64,000 bases of DNA, taken from assembly GCA_018389105.1 (NCBI GenBank), contig JACATO010000095.1:741501-805500 (forward strand), in the 5' to 3' direction. The position numbers and the translations under genes are program-made. Under the pieces are notes generated by a model that saw only the letters and a list, made by a program, of their open reading frames with translations, was not told the DNA's origin and did not search any database. Shown here piece after piece: positions 1-11,981 of the stretch (its first letter is position 1; every line of letters starts with the position of its first letter). The stretch is from Nautilus pompilius. Taxonomy: Eukaryota > Mollusca > Cephalopoda > Nautilida > Nautilidae.

Positions 1-1216
1 CTACATTTATTTTCTACAACTGATTTCAGACAAGACGGATCTCATATGGATGCAAACAGGAATGCATTTGAAATGATCGGGTTAAAGCATCAAGACATTC
101 AATTTCTTCCCTGCCTATCCAAAAGCCCTAAATGATCACCTGTGGGAGTATCTAGATATTCAGTGGAAAGAAACCTATCTGTGTTCCACTGTTATAATGG
201 GAATAAAGTTCTCACCATAGATATGGAGAAATCGGAATCAGACCATGACCAAAATATCACTGATTCAAAGCCAAACAAAGAAAAAAGCACTTTATATGGC
301 AAAAGTTGGCTAAAAACAAATAATGTAAAGAACTTCGATATATTGCTTATCTTTATTCCCTGAATGACCAAATTATTATAACAGAACCTCCTGCATTTAT
401 TAACCAGCTTCAGAAAATATCACTGCATCTCAACAGTTAACAATTAGTCTAAAATGCACTGAATAAAGTTGTCTTTACTTCATCTTTAAAATAAATGAAA
501 AGCTACCTCAAGATGACATATACTATCTTTCATAACTAATGTCACAGAACTACATGAATAGTCTTGTGGTTCTTTAATGAAGTCTTTAAAGATGACATAA
601 AAATGTCTTTTTATCTAATAAAATCTATATTTACAATAGGCTAAAAAGTAATTGTCCACATGTACTTCCCCAATTAAGCCAAATTTTCACTCTTAAATTG
701 TCCTCCCATCTTTTTTGGATGTTTGCTTCACTGAAAAGCAACAGCACTTGTATAATTCTTAATACAGTATTAAAATAAATGTTATGCAGACATTAGGAAC
801 AAAAATTCCAGGTAATGCATCATCAGTTACAAAAATAGTTGTATATGAAACATTTCTGAGGTTAAAATCTTGCATTCTCTTCTCATTTTTTTTTCACCAT
901 CTACTTCACATAGTTATCACTAGAACATGCATTAAAAACCACAACAGAATATCAAGTACAAATATTTTTAATATTCCTTAAACATTAGATATTTATCATT
1001 CAGTATAAACTATTCCTTACATTAAATATTTTTATTTGTGATTATTACATAATATTTTTAAAAAATCCCATTTATTTTTTAAAACTAAGATTTTTTTAGG
1101 TAATAATTAAAAAAAATTTTTTTTCAGCCTCTCACAATTTAGTTAACTTTCAATTTCTTTTTTTGTTGTATTCTATTTTCCAACTGACTGACCAATCTAA
1201 TAACTTGCTCAACACT
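1..1216. other. A+T-rich non-coding stretch at the left edge
   Basis: Nothing here beyond short chance reading frames and A/T runs, apart from the edge exon candidate at 20-133, which is listed separately. From about 1020 the DNA becomes strongly T-rich and leads into a CT/T tract. The frames at 142-363 and 784-981 have low-complexity, A/T-driven composition and no recognisable domain. Confidence 0.6.
20..133 (+). CDS. Possible terminal exon or old coding fragment at the window edge (weak)
   Basis: A plausible splice acceptor (pyrimidine-rich, then TTTCAG) ends near 28. It is followed by about 34 open codons with balanced composition, including a stretch read as MDANRNAFEMIGLKHQDIQ, ending at a TGA near 131-133. 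G+C is somewhat higher than in the flanks. I recognise no family. It could be the last exon of a plus-strand gene entering from the left, a fragment of an old repeat, or chance. Confidence 0.15.
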
Positions 1217-1250
1217 TCTCTCTCCTCTCTCTCTCTCTTTTTTTTTTTTT
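1217..1250. repeat. CT-rich microsatellite running into poly(T)
   Basis: Tandem CT dinucleotides are followed by an uninterrupted run of about 13 T. Confidence 0.85.
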
Positions 1251-1395
1251 GCATTTGTATTATTAACTTATGCATTAATTTTTTTGCCATTTTTGTAATT
1301 TTTTAATGCTTCAGTCAGTGCCATTATTATTATCATTAATGAAATACATTTCAGATTAAAAGTGAATTCAGCTGAAAAAAACATTAACATTACAA

Positions 1396-1440
1396 GTGTG
1401 TGTGTGTGTGTGTGTATATAATATATATTATATATATAAT
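1396..1440. repeat. (GT)n-(TA)n compound microsatellite
   Basis: About ten GT units pass into an imperfect TA tract. The mariner element that follows sits at the edge of this tract; its TA target duplication is the last TA of the repeat. Confidence 0.9.
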
Positions 1441-1441
1441 A

Positions 1442-2765
1442 CGAGGTGTAGTCAAAAAGTATCTGACTTTTGGCCAAAAAAAACAAGTAATATAAAAAAC
1501 TCACCATTTTTTGATTTAGTTTCCTTCAAAGTATTCGCCTTGGGAGTCTACACACACTGCTGCCAGCGTTCCTGCCACTGCTGGAAACATTTCTGGAAAT
1601 CACTTTTGGGATGCTGTAGAGCTGGGGCGTCGAATTTTGCTTAATGTCCTCTGTTGACTCAAATATTCTCCCTTTGAGTGTTTTTTTTTAGCTTTGGGAA
1701 TAGCCAAAAGTCACATGGAGCCAAGTCTGAGTAGTAGGAAGCCTGATGAGCAAGTGGTGTGTTATGCTTGGTGAGTAATGCTTGGACGACATGGGCGGAA
1801 TGAGCGGGTGCGTTGTCATGGTGGAGTTGCCAGTTCTTTGCTGCCCATAGGTCAGGTCGTTTTCGCTGCACAGATTCACGAAGGCGACGAAGAACCCCCA
1901 GGTAGCATTCTTTGTTAATTGTCTAACCTTATGGTGCATATTCATGGTGCACAATACCCCTGTAGTCAAAAAAACAGGTCATCATCAGTTTAACATTGCT
2001 GCGCACCTGTCTTGCTTTCTTTGATCTTGGCGAGGATGGATGCTTCCATTGGGATGATTGCAATTTTGTCTCAGGGTCATAGCCATACACCCATGTCTCT
2101 TTGCCAGAGATGATAGTGTTCATGAAGTTTTGATCTTGGCTAGCACACTCCAGCATGTCCTGGGAAATTTCTTTTCTGCTGGTCAGACAGCAACTTTGGT
2201 ACGAATTTGGCTGACACCCTCCTCATGCACAAATCTTCTGTTATAATTGACTGAACTGACCCATGGCTGATTCCAACTTCGGCAACAATCTCAATAGTCA
2301 CACGATGGTCTTCATAGACTATTCCTCAAACCTTTGCAATCATTTTGTCGTTTCTGCTAGTCGATGGTCTGCCACAATGTGGCTCACTGTCCACTGAGTT
2401 GCGGCCATCTTTGAACCGGTTGTACCACTCCTCTATTCGTGTTTTTCCCATAGCATCATCTCCAAAGGCCTTCTGAATCTTCTCGATAGTCTGGGCTTGC
2501 GTATCACCAAGTTTTTGGCAGAATTTGATACAGTATCTTTGCTCAATGTGCTCAGTCATCTTGACTCAAAAAGAAAAATCGCACAGCACACTCTTCACGT
2601 CCGTACTCAACGCGTCACTGCGGGCGACTGGCGCAACCTATAGACACGAAAATTTTTGCGCATGCTCAGGAAGGACGCGGCCACCTAATATCCATGCGGA
2701 TTTTGCTCACACATTATTATTTTGTTCAAACAAATTCAAGGTCAGATACTTTTTGATACACCTCA
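1442..2765 (-). mobile_element. Mariner DNA transposon, full length, inactive
   Basis: A 1324 bp element bounded by inverted repeats of about 26 bp. The left end begins CGAGGTGTAGTCAAAAAGTA and the reverse complement of the right end begins TGAGGTGTATCAAAAAGTAT. It is flanked on both sides by the TA expected for Tc1/mariner insertion (1440-1441 and 2766-2767). Length and structure fit a standard mariner with a single intronless transposase, here on minus. The G+C-richer leader at about 2570-2700 is non-coding and looks like the transposon's own 5' region. It is related to the element at 34231-35555. Confidence 0.93.
1548..2559 (-). pseudogene. Mariner transposase (DD34D) pseudogene
   Basis: The transposase would cut and paste the surrounding element. 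The N-terminus starts at the ATG at 2557-2559 (MTEHIEQRYCIKFCQK), a Mos1-type helix-turn-helix region. The catalytic core is recognisable from HHDNAPAHS and APCDFWLF, whose aspartates are 34 residues apart as in mariner. The first catalytic position, normally Asp in a GDE motif, reads Lys (SGKETW), which alone should abolish activity. It is also broken by a TGA just after the N-terminal block (near 2326), a frameshift near 2160, stops TAA and TAG after HHEYAP near 1925, and frameshifts near 1690 and 1600. The end at 1548-1550 follows a conserved-looking ERWQQCV tail. Confidence 0.9.
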
Positions 2766-2767
2766 TA

Positions 2768-5158
2768 TATATATACAAACCCCACATAAGGAACACATCA
2801 TAACTCTTGAATTTGTCAAATACGCTACTGCTAACTATGCAATTGTTCAGGTATATATAATACAAACACTCGCAACAATAAAGTAATAGATATTGAAAGA
2901 TAATAAGAATGAATAGATATATGTTGAGCTAACCAGTGATATAAATAAGACATCAGTGAATATGGAAAAAACTAGTCAACTCTAGAAGGGACTTTGTAGA
3001 AATAATAAACATTAATATTACACATTAGTAAAATATACTTCTGAGAGATAGACGCATTTCAACTAATGATGCAGCACAGGACGCATGCTAAAAAACAGCA
3101 TGCCTATTGGGTGTGCTCCATTGAGCATAAGAATCTTCATTAACTATCTGCAAGCCATAATAAAATTTGGTGATTTGCTTAGACAATGTAACATCTACAG
3201 AAAGGGTGACTTAACATTAACTGTAAAAATACTACCTTCTTTGGGTAGATGGCCATAAGTAGCCAGAAGTGCTTCTCAGGCATCACAACATCTGCCATGA
3301 CTTGGTCAATTGCTGGACATGACCACAATGGGCATGAGGGCTAAATCTTGACTATAGCTCCATAACTCCCTAATAGAGATTCTATGACAGAAATAAGTCA
3401 CAATCTCATAGACCAGTAATGCTGAATTCACCAACAAAAACATTTAGGGCATTACATCCTTGGACAGGCAAAGGCCTACACTACAAATTATTAACTCCAC
3501 TCATTTTTCCAAGCTATGTATGGTTCAAGATTAAACAAAAGTGCTCTTTCAGACATTGGTTTCTACTTACTTAAGTCTCTGTACAACCAGAAACATCTGA
3601 GTCACTTCATTCTCAATGAATACTCGTTTTTCCTGAAACATTTGGAATATGATTTTAATTGTGATGAAGAAGACTGAAATCTATGAAAATCTGAGTGATG
3701 ATTGGTGTTAAAACAAATTCTGTGCATTCTATATAGATAGTATGGACAGAAATTCTTATTATGGTATTACTACCATTTTTGAGTCAGCATAAAGTAGCAG
3801 CATGAGAATACTTTGGCTCCTGTTAGTCTGCACTAAAGATCCACCAGTTCTCAAAATAAATAAGGGACATAAATGGTGGGAGTCAATGATGTTAAAAGGC
3901 AGCAAAAGTAAAGATTTAGTGCTTTTATAACATATCCAAGATGCATGGCAATAAGAGTAATAATATTAAGAGGCCACTACCTAAAGAAGAGAAAAAATAC
4001 AATTATAGGGCACTTTAATTTTAACTTATATATTTAATCTGTTAATACAAACAATTTGTATTGAAAAGAGTCTTATTCATGACAGCCTTTGGATATGACC
4101 ACAGTGGAGAGAGAACATATCACATGAAAAAATTTAGCAGTGAATATAAAAACAAGAGTTAAATATTTAAACTAATCAATACACTTAATAATAATAATAA
4201 TAATAATAATAAATTTTATTTATCTTCAGATTTCTGAAATATTTAATAATTATTACTATTTTCAGGCTTAAAGCAAATGTTAAATAGATCAGAAAGTTGA
4301 TGAAAAGAAATTATACAAATTAATAAAAAATATTTTTAGAATTATAAGTATTCGTTAAATTAATCTGCAAGAATGGCACAGAATCTAACTGAATAGAAAC
4401 ACAAAAAAACTCAATAATCAAATATTTCATTCTTTTGATCAACTTCCTATTCCACCCTTTGAACTTCTGTAATTCCACATATGCAAGATTATGCACAGAA
4501 CTCAATGACGTGTGCCAGATTCTTCAGTTTTCAATGATTTCAATTTTTTTAATTCAGTTGCACGACTAAATAATTCTGTATAAATTAAAGCAAGTTAATT
4601 TTATTGAACATATATGTAAAAAAAGAGAAAGTTATAAAACATTTTCATGTCAATCAAATTTTAAAATTTACTACTTAATAAAAATCTGCTACTAAATAAA
4701 AGAATTTTTGGCCAGTTGTAAACTGTAGCTCTGTGACCTAAGTGTGTCCTGCTGTTATTATGATGCACTAATAATACTGCATGTTAGCATACTTAAACAT
4801 TCATCATATTAATTCTGATAGTAGGGCAATACATAATTAAGAGATGTTTCTTCCTGATGAACACTCCTCCTCACTTAAATGATAGCAGTAGTGTAACAGT
4901 AGAGTCTGGGGTTTCCATGCAGTAAAACCACATGGGCTCCAAATTATTGTAATGCTCAGTTTGTAGTCAAATGTTCATCTATGAAGTTTTAAAGGTTTAT
5001 GAAAAAAATCTCATATCAGTCAGTAATTATTTATTTATGTAAGTGCATAAGTACAACATGAATACTAATGTATCAAACATGAAGAATGCACTTATGATGC
5101 AAATCTCCATTCTTGTTTTTTTGTTTACATATTTCTCTATTATGCTGCCCTTGTCCAA
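2768..5158. other. Non-coding A+T-rich DNA
   Basis: No domain or splice-flanked exon seen. Small items are an imperfect TA tract at about 2765-2775, a hairpin at 3083-3103 (GCATGCT arms around a 7-base loop) and the (TAA)n tract at 4186-4212. The frame at 4320-4505 on minus is short and unlike any family I know. Confidence 0.6.
4186..4212. repeat. (TAA)n microsatellite
   Basis: About nine tandem TAA units, with no interruption visible. Confidence 0.9.
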
Positions 5159-7205
5159 TCACTTTGCTTCACAGTTCTCTATGGCCAGTATAACCAAAGT
5201 AGCCATGTGATCTTGTGCCTTGGATGAACAAAGGTAGGTTCTAATTATCTTCAGCTCAGAGAATGATTGCTTAGCTATTGCAACTGTTACAAGCAATGTC
5301 ATGAAAAGTATACACAGAGCAGTGAGTTCAGGCATGAATGATAACTTTACTGCAAACAGCAATTGAACTATGTCAAGAACTGTATGCTTCCATTTTAAAT
5401 ATTCCAAAATCTTTTGCCTGACTGACCACAGTTCCTGCACAAGATCAGAACTGATGTCACCACAGAAAATTTCCTCTTAATTGGTTGATGTCTTATCCAA
5501 TTCATCGCAACTCGTGCACATAGCTTCTGTTGAACACAGCAAAGCAAATGTGTCAAACAATTTTTTAACCTTCAGAACGTGCGATATCTACAACTGGTTA
5601 AAATATGTCAATTTTAAATCCTTCTGGATTGGAAAGTTGTTCATTAGAAGCCAGTTTTTCAAAGAATCCTTTCATCCACCCTGCTCACTACTGAATAAAC
5701 ACTTTTCAAACTGGTCATCATGTTCCGTCCTGTTAAAATAATGCCCTCCCAAACATACAGAAGTTCACCTTGATACACCAGACAAATCTGCATGGGTTGA
5801 CTATAGTTTGGCTAAGTCTTATTTATGAATTGTATCTGCTCTTTACTGTTCAAACTGAGTCCATTCTAGATGTTTATCGTGTCCCATGCAATTTTTTCAA
5901 CTTCAAGCCTTTTACTTGATCAGCAGTAAATGCCAGATCTGCCCATCTCTTGAACTCAAGCAAAATTTTAAAAATTGATATAGTGAGCTGAAAAAATGTC
6001 ACTGCCTTCATACTACATTGTAACAAAAAGGTTATATGATACATAGTGAACATATGGAACTGGCCATTTAATGAGACAATCTTACAATAGTTTTTAAACT
6101 CTACCTAGTTTTCTGCTCATAACACCTGCACAATTGTAATGTTTGCCTCACCAAGAAAGGTTTCTTTTGCAAAGTCTTTTTACATGTCCAGATGCACCCT
6201 CATGATTACAGTTGGTGGTATCAACATTAATAAGAATAAGAGAGCATTTTTTATTTTTTAAATCAATCTACTCTCCATACTAATATCCAATAATGATATA
6301 ATTTCGTTCTGTGTCTTAGTAGGAGATACTTTGTTGCTGAAGCCAGTAGTTATATCATTTCTAGTATCACTAAATCAAACTGTTTAAATAGCTACTAGCA
6401 CCAAAAAATTCCCACCTGAACATTGCTTGCAAAAATGTTCATGTCAGCAAAATGCCAAGAAAATTATTTGCCATCATCAAAATAACACTGACGATTTGAA
6501 ATAAAACTTTCCACCAGAAATTAGTTTCTTGTCATACATCTTTTTCAGATTCATTGTCAATCGCTGTCCCAACTTTCCACTGACGACCTCACGTGTATGT
6601 AAATGGCACTCTTCTTGTGAGTATTGATTTTGTGGAAAAAATTTTGGTTCCTGTCATCAATAGCTTCTAAGTCATAAATCCACATCCATTGAAAATTGAT
6701 ATTATTTATGTCAGCATGCAACCACAGGTATGGCAATAAGCTGTTTTAAGCAAATGAGAATAGCACAGCCAATTATGTGGCACTTTTAGATCTCCTCTTG
6801 ATGAATGCACACAACAACATTTTTCAATAGTAGAACTGCTAGGACAACTTAGTTCACTGTGAAGAATGCACTGTTATGCTTTTTCAGAACTGAATTTGTT
6901 ATTGTTGCTGAGAAATAAATGCCCACAATCTATTAAGTATTTGTAACTCAGATTAAAGAGAATAAAAGGCGATGACTGTGGCTCATTTGTTTGGATTCCC
7001 ATTTGATGTCAAATTGCTCATCTTACTTTGTTGGTTGCTGTTATAGGTGTTTATCCACTATTAGGTGTTCAATTTGTGATTGCTCAGCAGAAGGCATTGC
7101 ACTCCACATATTGGACAATGCTTAATGCAGCAAGCAGTTTCTTTGTTTCTGCCTCGGACTGTTCCTAGGAGCCACTCTGACAGCTTTCTTTTGTGATATG
7201 ATCTA
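5159..7205 (-). pseudogene. hAT transposase pseudogene, ZMYM-type
   Basis: Decayed hAT-family transposase of the kind seen in zinc finger MYM-type 1-like proteins. The clearest part is the C-terminal dimerisation region (5159-5440, minus): LTALCILFMTLLVTVAIAKQ, then SFSELKIIRTYLCSS, then LAILAIEN-like residues, matching the family pattern of a TVASAERSFSKLK-type core. Upstream, near 5880, the frame-shifted string LKKLHGTR, a stop, TSRMDSV matches the family's RW-type 'TRWxSR' block. Further upstream, near 6540-6700, a piece resembling the WxxxxxRIxxHE region is recognisable. Many stops and frameshifts interrupt it. I could not place the terminal inverted repeats or the zinc finger, so the borders are approximate. 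Confidence 0.75.
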
Positions 7206-7796
7206 AAGCAAAAATTATATTATTCTCTTCAATTACAAGATTAGTGAATTATTTTTTTCTTTAATGGTTTCTTTGAAATCTTTAACATCTTTTTTATATC
7301 ATCAATAGTGGACTTCACATGTGAGCTGATAAGATTAGTAGTGTTATTTATAAAATTATTATTTTTCACAAGATTAGAAACTATGCTTGCTGTATATCCT
7401 CAAAATAAAGAAATTAGATTCCAGTTTGATCAAATTTATCAAAAGGTAGCCATTTTAATTTGGCTATTTCTGTTTGAATAAATTATCTACCTATTCTTGG
7501 TATAATTTCTCATGTATAAATTAGCTTCATGGGGTTTGCTTTATTTGCATTAGAAATTCATTCTTCTGGACAAATAAATGTGGTAATATGTATGTCTATA
7601 AATGACTGTATAGTTCATATTACAACAGTATTGTAACACCACCCTTGTAGTATGTATAATGTATGTGACACACACCGACCTATGACATGCCTCAATCTTT
7701 CTATCCCTTTGTTATATATGTAGATTCTATATAAACAATTATTGTATTTTCTCCCTATGATCATAACAGATATTTTTATTGTGTTGTGTGATAGTC
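7206..7796. other. Non-coding A+T-rich DNA
   Basis: Nothing recognisable; short T-rich and A-rich runs only. It separates the ZMYM-type hAT remnant from the SINE copy beginning at about 7797. Confidence 0.55.
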
Positions 7797-8100
7797 ATAA
7801 ACAGCTTTCTTGTTTGAGGCCCCTATGCAGCATGTAACTTGCAAGTAATACAAAGCCTCCATTCCAATGAGAAATCAGATGAGATCTAGGTCGTCCTTTT
7901 CCAGAAGGATCTAATCTAAATTGGAAAATGTGTGCCTGTTTGGTAAAGCTCATGGTGGAAGAAACAGGAGAACCCAAACAAAACCCAATTTGCAGAGGCT
8001 GGTAAAGAAAAGAAAGAAGAAACCATGCCAAATGGAGCCAGTCACTGTAAAGGTTGAACTCAGGGCCCTAAAACTTACCAGTCATGCAGCTCCTACACTG
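7797..8100 (-). mobile_element. tRNA-derived SINE copy (minus strand)
   Basis: Reading on minus from about 8100, a tRNA-like head contains a box A-like AGCTGCATGACTGGT and a box B-like GAGTTCAACC. A body follows with TTTGGCATGGTTTCTTCTTT and a TTTACCAGCC string. The same body motifs occur at 14361-14732, 15960-16215 and 44510-44770, which marks a dispersed family. The reading frames at 7795-8031 (minus) and 7921-8175 (plus) lie largely in this SINE and are not genes. Confidence 0.6.
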
Positions 8101-9647
8101 CCCATCAGAACATATTATTACATCCTAATAACTACAAAATATATCAATTGTAAATATTACCCATTTATGCTATAAATTATTCACAATGCACATTTCTAAT
8201 CAAAATTATGTGCGAACTCTTGTAGGACTGAAAATTAAAGATTATAAAAAAATTGTGCAAATGTCTCTCTATTTTAGTGAAGAGAGACAAGTAAAAGGAA
8301 ATCACTTTTTATTTTCATTTGTTAATTTCAGCAATTTTCTAATCTATGCATGTGTTTTCACAAAGACTTTTAATATTCACCAAAAAATTCTTAAAATAAT
8401 TAAATATGCTTTAATTAAAATAGCAAGTACAAAAATGTTCTACACAGTTTATATCAGAATTAGTAACATTATGTATACACAGAGCAAACAGATTATATTG
8501 AGAACTGACTTAAAACCCAGTGGATGTGGGTGAAAAGAAAAGTTCCTGTAAGATTCTCTGCAAGAAACAAAATTTTGAACCAAAGATAAAAATGATAATT
8601 CCTTTTCTTTTACTAATTTCCACCTCAAACATTAGAATACTGTACATTTGTTTTTTTTTGGTGGGGGAACAGAGAAATACTATAGTTACAAGATCTAATA
8701 TGTTCAGGCATAAAAATGTATATATAAAAAAACGTTCAATACTGAGGCGTGAGTTCCCGAACAAAATGATACTGGTCTAGGAACAAACTTTTGTCTCCAA
8801 CAGACATTTCAAGCTCCTGTGGGAATAAAAGAGAGTCAAAGTTTGGAAATATCTGAATTAATTCCTGACTATTTACACAGTTGGTTTTTATCTAATTATT
8901 AACTGTGTGCAAAAGTTTGATAGAAAGGAAGAACTACACTTTTCTGTTGGATTTTTGAGGTGGTGTGGGGATTCCACAATCCATACAATGGCAAGAAATG
9001 AGAAGTTTGAGACTTGGGAAGAAAACCAACAACTTCCAGGTTTTGTGACAGCTAAATTTTCTTCCATTATTTTTTCATCTTTTGAACACGAAATAGGAAC
9101 AACAGAACGTATTTTAAAATAATTAAGATTGGTCTAAAGTGGTTAAAAAAAAAGACCTTTCACCCACAAAAGGCAGGGTACTAAATGATGCAATTTCAAA
9201 CTTAAACGTAGTGCAGACATTTAGATAAAGACCACCGAAAGACCCGAAAGATAAACAAGCACAGTACCTACACTACCATCCAAAGTCCTGCAGCTAGAGA
9301 GCATGGACACTCTTTCCTCCGAAAAGATACAAAGCAGGAATGAAATGTGCTAGGCCACAGATTATCAGCTGGAAGGATTCATCAGAAAATAAACAATGAT
9401 TAAAATAATAATAATATTTAATAGAAAATTGTTTTCCTTTGTCAAATTATTATATTAAATAAAAGAGCACACAGTTTATGGTTTCAGTAAACAGATTCTA
9501 TGCATTTCTATGTTTCACAGGTAGCCAAGGCAGACCAATGTTGTTGGATTAAATAAATGTATTTGCATTATCATTAATACTAGCTTGTTGTTACTGTAAT
9601 AAAAGTATAAACAGCACCATGGAGGATGGTTTCCATCTTTCCTGGAT
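8101..9647. other. Non-coding A+T-rich DNA
   Basis: Contains overlapping plus and minus reading frames (8186-8780) with A/T-driven composition and no recognisable domain. No splice-site context supports them. Nothing else stands out. Confidence 0.55.
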
Positions 9648-9746
9648 TCTGTAATTAATGTCTGTCAATATTTTTCCAGTCACCTTGGTGGTGAACCAGA
9701 TGTAACTGAAATGGCCATCAAAATATTGACAGACTTCAGTTACAGA
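9648..9746. repeat. Inverted repeat (27-bp arms, about 45-base loop)
   Basis: The left arm (9648-9674) and the reverse complement of the right arm (9720-9746) match at about 24 of 27 positions, both containing AAAATATTGACAGAC. The mismatches cluster in one five-base block. It could fold as a hairpin in RNA or single-stranded DNA, or be the remnant of a small foldback or MITE-type element. No target duplication was recognised. Confidence 0.8.
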
Positions 9747-10349
9747 GACAAAAAAACTACTAATAAACATGAGGAAATTTCCAATGTCAGATTATCTTCA
9801 TTACTCTTATAGGTATGAAGTCAATTTAGTTTTATAAACAGAAATGAAATCAAACAAAATTGTAAAGTAATAATAATAATGAAAGTATTCAGTAACTGAC
9901 TGTGAGACAGCACAGCTACAGGACATGAAATCAATTAACAACATAAAAGTATCTTAAGCTTGTGATATAAAGTATCACTATAAAATCACAAATGTGAACA
10001 AACAATACACACCTATGCTTATTTTTGCAATTTTCAAATAGCAAAGTTTCCATGGAAGATCTCTTGAAATAAACCAAACTTAAAATTCTGGCCACGGATT
10101 GGAATATTTTCATGTAATTTACTTAGATCTGTTTTATCTAAAAATAATAAATTACAAAGGAACAAAAAGAAATATTTTGCTGTATTTCTTAGCAAATGAG
10201 AATTATATTGGTTGGTTGCATTCAAACTGTAAGAACCAAGTAGTCCTTAATCAGAGCCCAGAAATGTTACTCAACACAAAAATAGTTTTCCAAATTTGGA
10301 ATGGAGATCAATTAGGAAACCCATGATTTGCACTTCCTGTAAGTGCATC
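9747..10349. other. Non-coding A+T-rich DNA
   Basis: No feature recognised between the hairpin and the Tc1 element. The short frames at 9931-10326 on both strands have no family resemblance. Confidence 0.55.
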
Positions 10350-10351
10350 TA

Positions 10352-11979
10352 CAGTGCCAGACAAGAGAGTTTGGACACTTGCTGTGAAATTAATATTTGA
10401 GTTCCCTTGTTTTAACAAATGCATTTAAATAACCATCACATTGTTTATTATATGCACAAAACATGCCCTCACAATTATAAAAGGAACACATGCAATGTTT
10501 ACATATTCTCTGGAAAAAATATTTGAATCGGCAATGTCCGAGTTGTACCATGACAAAAGAGTTGGGACAGTGAGCAAAACCATAAATATTTTTCAACATT
10601 CCAAATTACAATTAAAACAAATGTATGGAAATGATCAATTGACTAGTAGTGATGGCATATCCGTGATTTTCAATCACTTCTCAACAACGACGGGGCATGG
10701 ATTCGACCAAATGAAGGCAGTCGGAATTGGTCATTTACTGCCAGCTTTTCTCGATGACCTGCCAGAATTGATCTTGGTTGAGATTCTTGTGTTTGGCCAC
10801 CTTGGCCTTCAGCTGCTTCCTGGCATTTTCGATTGGGTTGAGATCAGGACTTTGAAGCGGCCAGCACATGACATCCATTCTTAGTTGGGTGGTGAGGGAA
10901 GTGACGACTCTGGCAGTGTGGATAGGAGCATTGTCATGCTGGAAGGTGGTGGTGACTGACATGTTCTTGTCGATGTAGTCAACGATGACACCCCCCAGTA
11001 GTAAATTGCAATAGAACTGGCCGGTCGCTCTGCCCCTGATCAACTTGAGAGGGCCTGGTCCTGCCATGTTCATACACCCCAAGACCGTCAACGATCCTCC
11101 TCCGGTCTGTACCATCGGTCAGATGCACTTTATATTGTATTTTTTGCCATGGTAACATCAAACATATATTCAGTCAGCAATGTTAATGCACATGATCATC
11201 ATTTCGTCGAAAAAGAGAACTCTAGCCCATTGAACTTTCGTCCAGTTTTTATGCGCTTTAGTCCATGCTATGCGGATGCACCTGTTCTTGTTGCTGATCA
11301 ATAGCTTTTTCTGGCGATTTGTCCAAAGAGATTCCCGTCGCATAGATGACTTTGAATAGTGCAACTGGAGATATTCACTCTACTCAGAGAGGCTTGAATG
11401 GCCATCAATATCAGGAAACAATGGCCATGGATTTGCGACAAATGAGTCGATCCATTTTGTTGTCACATTTTCGCAGTCTTCTGATTCACATTTTTGGTTT
11501 TGTGTTTTTGGTCTCCTTGTACTGCTTCAGAATGCAGTTTACAATGCTTTTTGGGCAATTTACTAGAAAGGCTATCTCCCGATAAGGCAGATTTTCTTGG
11601 TGGTGCTCAACTATCAAGTCTCTGATTTCAGATGACATTGTCTTGCCAGGCATGGTGCAAAAATGATCATAAATGGTTTTGGATGATGTGATTCTATTCA
11701 TTTGAACCTTTGAAAATGAATATATTGATGGGAATAGATGTATGCACAGATTTTGTTCACTGTCCCAACTATTTTGTCGCGGTACAAATTTGACTATGCT
11801 AACTCAAATATTTTTTCCAGACAATAGATACACATATGACATTCATTGTTTTTACACATTGTAAAGGCGTTTTAGACAAATTATGGACAAAAGGGTGGCT
11901 ATCTGTATGCAAATGTAAAAACTAGAGAGCTCAAATATCAATTTCACAGCAAGTGTCCCAACTCTTTTGTCTGGCACTG
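10352..11979 (-). mobile_element. Tc1-type DNA transposon with IR/DR ends, full length, inactive
   Basis: A 1628 bp element flanked by TA duplications (10350-10351 and 11980-11981). The ends are inverted repeats beginning CAGTGCCAGACAA, almost identical over about 50 bp and recognisably homologous over about 230 bp. Each inverted repeat carries a second internal copy of the core (ACAAAAGAGTTGGGACAGTG at about 10550 and its complement at about 11750-11790). This gives the doubled IR/DR arrangement known from Sleeping Beauty-like Tc1 elements. The spacing of outer and inner copies is about 190 bp on both sides. The transposase lies between, on minus. Confidence 0.95.
10612..11653 (-). pseudogene. 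Tc1 transposase (DD34E) pseudogene
   Basis: Cut-and-paste transposase of the enclosing element; about 347 codon positions, the usual Tc1 length. The N-terminal paired-like helix-turn-helix starts at MPGKTMSSEIRDLIVEHH (Met at 11651-11653). The first catalytic Asp is kept in RVLFFDEM, the second in FQHDNAPIHTAR, and the Glu in SPDLNPIEN, with 34 residues between the last two. A frameshift and stops interrupt residues about 60-130. In-frame stops also fall near 11170, 11145 and 11116, at 10735 and near 10690 (after the MPRRC motif). The 126-codon stretch 10735-11115 is uninterrupted and carries two of the three catalytic residues. Confidence 0.93.
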
Positions 11980-11981
11980 TA

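Noticed and set aside
7795..8175. Reading frames of 78 codons (minus) and 84 codons (plus)
   Set aside because: They lie largely within the SINE copy and reflect its higher G+C content.
8186..8780. A cluster of 84 to 115-codon frames on both strands
   Set aside because: Composition simply follows the A+T bias, the frames overlap, and there are no splice signals or motifs.
11346..11585. Plus-strand frame of 79 codons inside the Tc1 element
   Set aside because: It is antisense to the transposase pseudogene.
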